From: Bacillota bacterium
GTDB taxonomy: Bacteria > Bacillota > DTU014
Assembly (NCBI GenBank): GCA_012719595.1
Contig: JAAYAB010000126.1
Location: 1-37,101 of the forward strand
DNA length: 37,101 nucleotides
Direction: 5' to 3'
Notes under the pieces: generated by a model
Database searches by the model: none
What the model was told of the DNA's origin: nothing
What the model saw: only the letters and a program-made list of their open reading frames with translations
In this document: one piece after another, positions 28,781 to 36,351 of the stretch
How positions within the stretch are numbered: position 1 is the first letter of the stretch
Layout: the number at the start of each line of letters is the position of its first letter
Position numbers and translations under genes: made by a program

Positions 28781-30558
28781 GCGATCTCACTAACACAGGT
28801 CTCACTAACGTAGCTCGCAACTTGCGAGAGAACAAGTTCATCCGAATGCTCGGGTACTTCCGCCCGTTCCTCGGGCTCGTCGTGCTGGCCATGGTCATGG
28901 CCGGCCTGGTGAATGGAGCCGAGCTCGTCAGTCCGTATATCATGAAGGTCGCGATTGACGACTACATCCTGGGCGACAGCACCGGCATGAGCATAGCACT
29001 CATCGGGATCCTGTACTTCGCATCAGTGCTCGTCGGCGCTGTGAGCAACTACGCTCATGTGATACTGCTAAACACCATTGTCCAGAAGATTATCCACAGC
29101 ATAAGGATGGAGCTGTTCTCCCACATACAGCGGATGCCGCTGTCGTTCTTCGACAAGAACTCTTCCGGCAGAATCCTGACGAGAGTCACGAACGACGTGG
29201 AGGCCCTCAATGAAATGTACTCGGGCGTCCTCGCAGTTCTCTTCAGAGATGTGTTCCTGCTCGTGGGGATCACTGTCACGATGTTCAGCATGAACGCACA
29301 GCTGGCAATCGTCAGCTTCGCTGTCGTGCCCATAATCATAATCATCACCGCAGTCTTCAGGACCAAGGCCAGGGCGAACTACCAAAAGGTGAGGGCACTG
29401 ATTGCCCAGATCAACGGGTTCCTCGCGGAAAACATATCCGGCATGAAGCTGGTGCAGATATTCAACAAGCAAAAGGAGAAGTACGCGGAGTTCAGGGAGC
29501 TGAACGGCAAGTACAACGACGCCAGCCTCACAGAGGTGAAGCTCCTGTCGTTCTTCCGACCGTCTGCAGAGCTCATCAACAACCTGGGCATCTCTATTTT
29601 GATCTGGTATTGCGCTCCGGGAGTGTTTGAGTCCGGCCTCGAAGTAGGTGTCCTCTACGCGTTCATCACATACATAAAGAAGTTCTTCGGGCCGATCAAC
29701 GACCTGGCAGACAAGGTGAACGTGATCCTGTCGGGCATGGTATCAGCCGAGAGGATCTTCGAGCTGATGGACAACGATGAAGGCCTGGAGAATCTCGACA
29801 GAGGGAACGCCCTGCCTGAAGTCAAGGGGCAGATCGAGTTCCGCAACGTCTGGTTCGCATACAACGACGAAGACTGGGTGCTGAAGGATGTCAGCTTCAC
29901 CATCAACGCCGGCGAAACTGCTGCGTTTGTCGGCGCGACCGGCTCCGGCAAGACCACGATAATCAGCCTGATCGGGAGATTCTACGAGATCCAGAAAGGC
30001 CAGATACTGCTGGATGGCGTGGACATCAGGGAGTACAAACTCAGAGACCTGAGGAGCCGCATCGCTGTCGTCATGCAGGACGTGTTCCTGTTCTCCGGAG
30101 ACATCATGTCGAATATCAGGCTTGACAATGAGTCGATCAGCGACGCTGACGCAATACAGGCCGCTGAGTACGTGAGCGCCAACAACTTCATCGAGCGGCT
30201 TCCTGGGGGCTATCACGAGGAAGTCCATGAGAGAGGATGCACTCTGTCCGCCGGCGAGAAGCAGCTGCTCTCGTTCGCCCGGGCGGTCGCGTTCAATCCG
30301 TCTATCCTGGTCCTCGACGAGGCGACTGCGAGCATTGACGCAGAGACTGAGAAGCTCATCCAGGAGTCTCTCGCCAGGATCTCGAAGAACCGGACCACCC
30401 TGATCATCGCTCATAGACTATCGACGATCAGGAACGCGGACAAGATCATCGTGATCCACAAGGGACGGATACGCGAGATAGGACGTCACGATGATCTCGT
30501 CGCAGCGAACGGGATATACCGAGGTCTCTATGAGATGCAATATGCGTGGGCGCAGTAG
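28777..30558 (+). CDS. Heterodimeric ABC exporter subunit, BmrD/TM288-like (canonical ATP site)
   Basis: A 593-residue half-transporter with six membrane spans and a nucleotide-binding domain. Walker A is GATGSGKTT near 386-394, the Q-loop segment VVMQDVFLFSGDIMSN, Walker B LVLDEATAS with catalytic Glu515, and the switch AHRLST. Its signature is LSAGEKQ rather than LSGGQ. Together with Asp505 of the partner this is consistent: the partner's Walker motifs and this protein's weak signature form the non-hydrolysing site, while this protein's Walker B and the partner's LSGGQ form the active one. The gene overlaps its partner by four bases (ATGA). A hairpin follows the stop. Confidence 0.94.
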   Translation: MSDLTNTGLTNVARNLRENKFIRMLGYFRPFLGLVVLAMVMAGLVNGAELVSPYIMKVAIDDYILGDSTGMSIALIGILYFASVLVGAVSNYAHVILLNTIVQKIIHSIRMELFSHIQRMPLSFFDKNSSGRILTRVTNDVEALNEMYSGVLAVLFRDVFLLVGITVTMFSMNAQLAIVSFAVVPIIIIITAVFRTKARANYQKVRALIAQINGFLAENISGMKLVQIFNKQKEKYAEFRELNGKYNDASLTEVKLLSFFRPSAELINNLGISILIWYCAPGVFESGLEVGVLYAFITYIKKFFGPINDLADKVNVILSGMVSAERIFELMDNDEGLENLDRGNALPEVKGQIEFRNVWFAYNDEDWVLKDVSFTINAGETAAFVGATGSGKTTIISLIGRFYEIQKGQILLDGVDIREYKLRDLRSRIAVVMQDVFLFSGDIMSNIRLDNESISDADAIQAAEYVSANNFIERLPGGYHEEVHERGCTLSAGEKQLLSFARAVAFNPSILVLDEATASIDAETEKLIQESLARISKNRTTLIIAHRLSTIRNADKIIVIHKGRIREIGRHDDLVAANGIYRGLYEMQYAWAQ

Positions 30559-30578
30559 GCCCTATTCTGCCGTAGCCG

Positions 30579-30624
30579 GGAGCTCCAGCGGCACCTGGCG
30601 ACTCTGACAGCGGCCTGGAGCTCC
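30579..30624. terminator. Long-arm hairpin between convergent genes
   Basis: GGAGCTCCAG at 30579-30588 and CTGGAGCTCC at 30615-30624 are perfect inverted repeats around 26 bases that contain further complementary GC stretches. The element lies 21 bases after the exporter stop and upstream of the convergent stop at 30677, so it may end both transcripts. No T-run follows. Nearby, CAGCCAGCGACTC occurs twice (about 30631 and 30667) as a short direct repeat. Confidence 0.5.
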
Positions 30625-30676
30625 ACTAGCAGCCAGCGACTCGGCCGTTAACCCGGAGCCCCGGCAGCCAGCGACT

Positions 30677-31588
30677 CTACCGGTTGGCCAAGATCTGCGT
30701 CAGCCTGGGTTCCATGTAGTCTAAGGCCTCCTCCACTCCTATGGCGCCTGTTGCCACACGCGTCATCCCATCGAGTACGATGGTGATATACTGCTGAGGC
30801 AGAGTCAGATACGGGGTCCCAACGTTCCCGATAGGCCTCCTTAGGAGTTGGAAGAGCACGCCCGCGTGTTCACCCCATCTGGCAGCAAAAAGGTCTATGC
30901 TGGACTCCTGCAGGGGCAGCAGGCCCAGCGCCGCGTAATACGGCTCTATCTCAGGTGAAAAGGCCAACTGCATCACACGGAATGCTGTCAGCGGGTCGTT
31001 CGATGCTTGCGTCAATCCCAGGCCGAGGAAAATCACCGGAGTGGCCCCGAGCGGTTGCAGTGGAAAGGGTGCGAACCCAAACCTGAACTCGTACCCGTCC
31101 ACAAGCAATGGATGCATGAGCCCGCCTAGCAGCATGGCTGCTCTTCCGGACGCAAACAGGCTCTGGTTGCCGGCGACTGCCGCTGCCTTCGTTCTAGCCA
31201 GCTCAGCCAGGAAGTCAAGTGTCTCGACGAATCCACCGTTTCTGATATCCGGCTCATCGCCATCCGGTGACACGATCCAACCTCCCATCGCGGCGGGGAG
31301 AAGCAACAGAGCAGCGTTGTCGACAAGGACGCCGTATTCACGGTTAGGCGTGAGTGCGTCCTGGGCAGCCGCAGCCATCGAGATCACGTCATCCCAAGTC
31401 CAATCCGGGCTGGGCCGATCCAAGCCTGCGGCTTCGAGAAGATCGAGATTGTAGAGAACGCCCACCGGCCAAGCAGTGATCGGCAGCATCCAGATGCGAC
31501 CCTCTTGCTGGACCGCCCGGATCGCTGACGGAAGCAAGCCCGAGTCCCCGAGAGCGTCTGCCATTGCGAGGTAAGGATCAAGGGGCAC
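30677..31588 (-). CDS. 5'-truncated sugar-binding protein, probable pseudogene
   Basis: Up to 303 residues matching the middle and C-terminal part of a family 1 ABC sugar-binding protein: GRIWMLPITAWPVGVLYNLDLLEAAGLDRP, DWTWDDVISMAAAA, FASGRAAMLLGG and PLTAFRVMQLAFSPE. Signal peptide and roughly the first 100-120 residues are missing, so it cannot be exported as a normal binding protein. The frame continues upstream only to a TAG at 31613-31615, which is the stop of the preceding UROD-like gene in the very same frame. GTG 31588 has a GAGG eight bases upstream and could still be used. It is not closely similar to the three other binding proteins here. A remnant left by a deletion joined to the neighbouring gene is the simplest reading. 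Confidence 0.75.
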   Translation of the reverse strand: MPLDPYLAMADALGDSGLLPSAIRAVQQEGRIWMLPITAWPVGVLYNLDLLEAAGLDRPSPDWTWDDVISMAAAAQDALTPNREYGVLVDNAALLLLPAAMGGWIVSPDGDEPDIRNGGFVETLDFLAELARTKAAAVAGNQSLFASGRAAMLLGGLMHPLLVDGYEFRFGFAPFPLQPLGATPVIFLGLGLTQASNDPLTAFRVMQLAFSPEIEPYYAALGLLPLQESSIDLFAARWGEHAGVLFQLLRRPIGNVGTPYLTLPQQYITIVLDGMTRVATGAIGVEEALDYMEPRLTQILANR

Positions 31589-31612
31589 CAGAGTGTCCTC
31601 GTCCGGATTCGC

Positions 31613-32851
31613 CTAACTCCAGCTCCTATGTGGTGCCACCAGCTCCTGTGCGATGTCAGTCCACTTAGTGAAACGTTCAGGATGGTTCTCGCACGTATGA
31701 GTGTCCTTGAGGATCATCTCCACGATACAGTCTCCGGTCACGTCGAGCGTGTGCTGGATGTAGTCACGGACCCTCTGCGCGTTGAACTCTCCTACGAGAT
31801 GGGACGGATCCGGCTTCCAGGAGTATATGTACTTGTCTTTCAGCTTCCTGGCGCAAGCCTCGACGTCCGCCCACGGAGATATCGATATTCTCCTGATATT
31901 CGGAATATCCATGACATAGTCCAGCTTCCTCGTGAGATCCTCGCAGCATCCGTATCCGTTGAGGCCAAACGGCTCCAGCAACCTCTTCTCGTATTCCATG
32001 ACAAACTCGTGGTGCATTGCAGGAGACACCTGGGCCATCTCCTGTGACTCGGCAGAGGCCCACATGTCGCAGGGGCGAACCCTCTCAGAGTCGCAATCCG
32101 GCTGAGGGAGCTCGGTGGTGTAGCCGAGTCCGCCGGACGAATGGTAGGTTTCGTCATTGTTGAGGCTCAGCAGGTTGAGCTCGACGTACTGCTCGATCAT
32201 TCTCCTGTATCCTTGCTCTAAGAACGACATTGCCTCATGAACGAAGCCGGGGTCGTCACACATGTCCCACATAACCTGTTCAAGGCCTCGAAGGTCACAG
32301 TAGACCGCCATGAAGTGAAACGACACATGGTCTATGCCCTTGAGCTTGACGTCGAGAATGTCGCCGAGGAGGTCCTGGGCTTCGTCCAGCGCTCGCAGAG
32401 TGGATTCCTCATCATAGGTGATCTCCGGGAATCTGAGCTTCTTCAAATCATCTCGGTCTCTGATCACAGGGTCGAACGCCCAGGCACCCGTGGATTGGCT
32501 GCTGCGCTTGCGCTTGGGCTTCAATCCCCAGCCGGAGTTGCTTATCACCTTTCTGACGATCCAGTTGGCCTCTACCGGCTTGTCGTCATGAATGTGCTCA
32601 TGCTGGAATATGCGCAGTTTGAGCTCGTACTCGTACACACGCGCCTTGTCTTCGCTGCACTCCAGACTCGACCACGGAAGCAGCTCTCGCCAGGCACCTT
32701 CCGGAAACACCAGGATCATGGGCCCGACGGACTCGAGACGGTTGTGGCGCGTCCACATGTCCCTGCGTTTCTGCATGATCGGTAGCTCTGCGATTTCCCT
32801 TACTCTCTCAGCCAGTGAGCGAATGATGGCTCTGTCGCCGCTGCTGATCAT
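31613..32851 (-). CDS. UROD/MetE-like superfamily protein (methyltransferase-like)
   Basis: About 412 residues resembling the uroporphyrinogen decarboxylase/cobalamin-independent methionine synthase superfamily, which includes corrinoid-dependent methyltransferases. Typical features are a TIM-barrel pattern with VSFHFMAVYCDLRGLEQVMWDMCDDPGFVHEAMSFL, the segment FGLNGYGCCEDLTRKLDYVMDIPNIRRISISPWAD, where the GCCED cysteines and acid could bind zinc, and a late DYIQHTLD. I cannot name the substrate. The frame is open from TTG 32887, but ATG 32851 has GGAGGT about nine bases upstream. It lies 71 bases after the GH116 gene on the same strand, so a link to glycoside catabolism, such as handling a methylated sugar or aglycone, is possible (inference only). 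Confidence 0.75.
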   Translation of the reverse strand: MISSGDRAIIRSLAERVREIAELPIMQKRRDMWTRHNRLESVGPMILVFPEGAWRELLPWSSLECSEDKARVYEYELKLRIFQHEHIHDDKPVEANWIVRKVISNSGWGLKPKRKRSSQSTGAWAFDPVIRDRDDLKKLRFPEITYDEESTLRALDEAQDLLGDILDVKLKGIDHVSFHFMAVYCDLRGLEQVMWDMCDDPGFVHEAMSFLEQGYRRMIEQYVELNLLSLNNDETYHSSGGLGYTTELPQPDCDSERVRPCDMWASAESQEMAQVSPAMHHEFVMEYEKRLLEPFGLNGYGCCEDLTRKLDYVMDIPNIRRISISPWADVEACARKLKDKYIYSWKPDPSHLVGEFNAQRVRDYIQHTLDVTGDCIVEMILKDTHTCENHPERFTKWTDIAQELVAPHRSWS

Positions 32852-32922
32852 CGAAAGCCTACCTCCCCGGTCTGCTTTGATCCTCAACTAGACGAGATCC
32901 CGATGAAATCCTGTGAAGCGCC

Positions 32923-35523
32923 TTAGAATTCGATGTTGAGGCGCGATCCCGCCTTCACATGAGCCGGCTGATCCAGCACGACATCCGTACCGGCCTGCGA
33001 ATAGCCAACGGGCTGCTCGTCGACGCGTACCGCTTTCAGGTCCTTCCCTTGTATAAACGGCAGGCGCACCTTCCTCAAGTCCAGATGGCCGTACTCCACG
33101 CGTATCGCAACCCTGCCAGGCTCGGCCTCAAACACTCCCCAGCCTGAGTCCAGAGACCAGAAGCACCTGAACCTGTTTTCCTCAAACCTCATGGGGTTGA
33201 ACCCGATCATGCCGGCCACCATGTCGAACTCAAAGCCGCTGAGGGAGCTGAGCAGGCTGTAGCTGGACATCGAGCGAGCGTAGTTGCTGCCGCACTCGAA
33301 CTCGTTCCACGGATTCCGCTTCTCGCCGTCAAACCTGTCTCTGACTGCTTCGACGATCCGAAGGCCCTGGTCGACCAGCCCCTCCTGTATCATGTGAGCC
33401 GCAACCTGGTACTCGCAGCCGGGCCAAGCTTCCTCCGAATACGGGACGGGAACGATCGGCTTGTACTTGCCCTCAGGCCACTCGCAGATGACAACGCCAG
33501 CCTCGCCGTTCAGCGCGTATATTCGGCACGGGTTGAAGTGCTTCCTCATGCTCTTGAAGTTGTACCTGAAGATCGACTCGAGCGCCTTCCGGGTCTGCTC
33601 CTTGTCGAATATCTCGCCCAGGCCGCACAAGTTTGCATGCCACTGGGCCAGCACCTGATCCACTCCGCAACCCTCGCCGATCTGGTACTTGACCTCCTTT
33701 GATTCCTCATTCCAGTATCGCGCTTCGAAGTTGTCGGACTCGGTCGTGAACCGGTCGATGGGGCTCTTGTCTTTGAGGTCTATCTTCTGGAAGTAGTACT
33801 CGCCGTTGAACAGGTGCTGGTCGCTCCACTGTTTGCCTCTCTCAAACAGCGCCAAGTACTCAGCGGCCGTCTCTTTCTCTCCCAGGTAGTCCGCCATCTC
33901 GGCAGCCGCCTTCAGCGCCGCAAGGTAGAAGCCATTGAGCCACGAGTTAGGACCATACAGCTCCATGTCGAGAGTGTGATGCTGCCAGCCCTCCAAGACC
34001 CCATCCTTGTCCGCATCCCATTTGTCGGAGTTCGTCTCTGCCCACGCGTACTCGATGCACTTCTTTATGGCCTGCCAGTTCTTTCTCAGCCACTGAGTAT
34101 CGCCTGAGATCTTCCAGTCACGGTATGCCTTGACCACCCCGCCGAACTGGCCGTCCGCACAGGGGCGGAACCTCGACCGCTCCCGGCCCAGAGGAAGCTG
34201 CAGGCGGAACGACATAGCTCCGTTTTCAGCTTGGTTGTACTTGAAGTCTATGTCTCGCATAGACCGTTCGAGCCTGGGAAACAGGAACGGCAAGGCATAG
34301 GCGTAGTTCCAGACATGCGTGCAGGATCCCTCACAGCAGCCCTCCTTGCAGTGACATCCCTCAAACGCATAGAAGGAGCCGTCCTCCAGCCTGAGGCAGG
34401 TAGGAGACTTCAGAATCGAGATGTTGGCGGACACAGCATCCAGGCAAGCCCGCGGGATGCTCGAGCTGAACAGGGCCTGTTTGAAGCGATGGGTCTCCTC
34501 GTAGAGGCGATTCCAGTGGCGAAGGCTGTAGCAGGCGCTGTCGAGCGAATCCTTGAACAGAGTGGCGTAGTAGTTCCTCCAGGTGCGGGGTTTCCCGGAC
34601 TTGCACTCGCCGTGACCGCAATCACACCTCTCTGGATTCCAGTAGTTGTATGTGGTCGGGAAACTCCAGGTCAGCACGAACCTTACCTTTCCGGATTCCC
34701 CTGCGCCCAACCTGATGTGCGCGGCCAGAGAGCACACATCCTGCAGTCTGTTGTCCTTCGACTCCGGATAGGTTCTGTTCTGGAGCTTGCCCGGAGAAGT
34801 GAACTGCCTCCAGAAGATGCCCAGATTATCAAACCACGAACCCCTGTACCAATACTCCTGATAACTGACATCCTCAGAATTCGTGGCCACGGTCAAGTCT
34901 CCGTACTCCGGCTCTCCCTGCTCGATTCCAACCGTCGAGAGCTTCAGTGCATGGAAGCCGTCCTTCAGCAGGTACTTGTTGACGCCGCCGACCCTCAAGG
35001 GATTGGAGACAGATGCGCAGATTGTGTAGGTTACCGTCTCGGACGTCGTATTGTCCACCTTTATCTCGAAGAACGCTCCTGGGATGCTGGAGTCCTGGTC
35101 GTTAAGTGGGATGAAGGGGTTAAAAGCTGTCACGGAAACCCTGCCGGGAAAGCTCTCATCGATGAACCTCAGTTCCGCAAATGGGAACTCCCCGCAGAAC
35201 TCCAGGTCGGAGAAGTGAGGAACGCCCGCCATTGTCCCTCGCTGCGGGCCGAAGCCGATGCCGCCATATGGCGCGCCGCCTACTCCCATGTAGTGCGGCG
35301 GGAGATCGCTGTTCAGGACCCGCGCGTCGAGCACTCTGTCCTCGGTCTCGGCCTTGATCGCGAAGTGGCTGAACCCGTTGAGGCTCTCCTTGTTTGGCCG
35401 ATTGAAGATCTCCCAGTCAACCAGTCTTCCGTTGCCGGCCAAGCCGATGCTCCCGGTGCCTATTCCTCCTAGGGGGAACGATATGGCTCTGGTTTTCTCA
35501 CCTTTGTAGATAAAGCGCTCCAC
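32923..35523 (-). CDS. GH116 glycosidase, GBA2-like beta-glucosidase/glucosylceramidase
   Basis: A GH116 protein of about 866 residues (899 if the first possible start is used). It opens with TRAISFPLGGIGTGSIGLAGNGRLVDWEIFNRPNK, typical of the family's N-terminal domain. Catalytic-domain motifs include FEGCHCKEGCCEGSCTHVWNYAYALPFLFPRLE and WQHHTLDMELYGPNSWLNGFYLAAL. By my recollection of the human GBA2 alignment, Glu394 and Asp519 (Glu427/Asp552 in long numbering) are the likely nucleophile and acid/base. Bacterial members hydrolyse beta-glucosides and sometimes beta-xylosides. There is no signal peptide, so it is probably cytoplasmic. GTG 35523 has GGGAGGT about ten bases upstream; GTG 35622 opens the frame but has almost no ribosome site. 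PadR is divergent. Confidence 0.92.
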   Translation of the reverse strand: MERFIYKGEKTRAISFPLGGIGTGSIGLAGNGRLVDWEIFNRPNKESLNGFSHFAIKAETEDRVLDARVLNSDLPPHYMGVGGAPYGGIGFGPQRGTMAGVPHFSDLEFCGEFPFAELRFIDESFPGRVSVTAFNPFIPLNDQDSSIPGAFFEIKVDNTTSETVTYTICASVSNPLRVGGVNKYLLKDGFHALKLSTVGIEQGEPEYGDLTVATNSEDVSYQEYWYRGSWFDNLGIFWRQFTSPGKLQNRTYPESKDNRLQDVCSLAAHIRLGAGESGKVRFVLTWSFPTTYNYWNPERCDCGHGECKSGKPRTWRNYYATLFKDSLDSACYSLRHWNRLYEETHRFKQALFSSSIPRACLDAVSANISILKSPTCLRLEDGSFYAFEGCHCKEGCCEGSCTHVWNYAYALPFLFPRLERSMRDIDFKYNQAENGAMSFRLQLPLGRERSRFRPCADGQFGGVVKAYRDWKISGDTQWLRKNWQAIKKCIEYAWAETNSDKWDADKDGVLEGWQHHTLDMELYGPNSWLNGFYLAALKAAAEMADYLGEKETAAEYLALFERGKQWSDQHLFNGEYYFQKIDLKDKSPIDRFTTESDNFEARYWNEESKEVKYQIGEGCGVDQVLAQWHANLCGLGEIFDKEQTRKALESIFRYNFKSMRKHFNPCRIYALNGEAGVVICEWPEGKYKPIVPVPYSEEAWPGCEYQVAAHMIQEGLVDQGLRIVEAVRDRFDGEKRNPWNEFECGSNYARSMSSYSLLSSLSGFEFDMVAGMIGFNPMRFEENRFRCFWSLDSGWGVFEAEPGRVAIRVEYGHLDLRKVRLPFIQGKDLKAVRVDEQPVGYSQAGTDVVLDQPAHVKAGSRLNIEF

Positions 35524-35653
35524 GTTCGATTCTACCTCCCGGATGGACTTCGTATTGCGTTTGCCTAATAAGTAGGTTGCCCTCCGTGCCCCAATCGAGG
35601 CAAGCCGGGCGGGATCTGTCACCCTAGTTATTCGATGTGTGATCCTCAGAACC

Positions 35654-35683
35654 TTGACAAAACATCGTTTTCAGTGTCATTAT
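35654..35683 (+). promoter_or_regulatory. Sigma-70-type promoter of the padR-exporter operon
   Basis: TTGACA at 35654-35659 and CATTAT at 35678-35683 are 18 bases apart. The predicted transcription start (about 35690) falls inside the adjoining palindrome. Confidence 0.65.
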
Positions 35684-35712
35684 ATCGCTGTCGATATATC
35701 GATGTCGATATA
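35681..35712. promoter_or_regulatory. 32-bp interrupted palindrome, probable PadR operator
   Basis: The outer arms TATATCG and CGATATA and the centre CGATATATCGA are all self-complementary; only a few bases at two symmetric places break the symmetry. It also contains the direct repeat TGTCGATATA (about 35690 and 35704). It overlaps the -10 and predicted start of the padR promoter and lies 14 bases before the padR ATG, so autorepression is expected. Confidence 0.7.
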
Positions 35713-35726
35713 GATGAGGTGGGCGT

Positions 35727-36236
35727 ATGCGAGGAAGGGTTAGGCGAGGGTTTCTGAAATCATACATCCTCAAGCTCCTGGGAGAGGGCGAGAAAAGCGG
35801 GTATGACCTCATGCAGACCATCAGCCAGGAGACAGGCTTCTGGAGACCGTCTGCCGGGTCCATGTATCCTCTGCTGCAGTCACTCGAAGAGGCTGGGCTG
35901 ATCGGCTTCAGAACCGAGGACAGGAGGAAGATTTACTTCCTGACCGACAAGGGGAAGCTCGCCCTGAGTGAAGTCAGTGAAGCAAGAGAGCAGATGCGCC
36001 GGAGTCTCGAGCAGACATCCCAGGTGTTTGAAAAGGTGTTTGGAGCTGATAGGTTCGAAGACCACCGTCATCATCGTCACCTGGGCGATCATGTGCCAGA
36101 GGAGATTCGAAGACGCTTTGCACTGTTGCATCGTGCTTTTGACGAGAACCGGCAGCTGGACGCAGACACAGACACCCGACAGAAGATCGTCCACCTGCTC
36201 GACCAGGTGCTCGCGCTCCTCGACAGAAGCGTATGA
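35727..36236 (+). CDS. PadR-family transcriptional regulator
   Basis: A 169-residue regulator. The N-terminal winged helix reads FLKSYILKLLGEGEKSGYDLMQTISQETGFWRPSAGSMYPLLQSLEEAGLI followed by the wing EDRRKIYFLTDKG, all diagnostic of PadR. A charged helical C-terminal half for dimerisation contains a histidine-rich stretch (FEDHRHHRHLGDH, about 109-121). PadR proteins often repress multidrug exporter genes and release DNA on binding a hydrophobic ligand. GAGGTGGG precedes ATG 35727. The exporter gene starts 115 bases downstream on the same strand, with no terminator seen between them. Confidence 0.95.
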   Translation: MRGRVRRGFLKSYILKLLGEGEKSGYDLMQTISQETGFWRPSAGSMYPLLQSLEEAGLIGFRTEDRRKIYFLTDKGKLALSEVSEAREQMRRSLEQTSQVFEKVFGADRFEDHRHHRHLGDHVPEEIRRRFALLHRAFDENRQLDADTDTRQKIVHLLDQVLALLDRSV

Positions 36237-36351
36237 CTCCACGAAGGCACCGCCAGAGCGTGGCACGATGAACAACTCCACAACGACGCTGGAGCACTCA
36301 TAACCAACGAGTCCACAGCTAGGCCAGAACACGACATCAGGAGGACTTAAG

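Noticed and set aside
34231-35472. A 413-codon open frame on the plus strand
   Set aside because: It is antisense to the GH116 gene and shows no family resemblance; long antisense frames are common in GC-rich genes.
36268-36303. An 11-codon frame (MNNSTTTLEHS) between padR and the exporter gene
   Set aside because: Considered as a leader peptide, but it has no clear ribosome site and no attenuator hairpin follows it.
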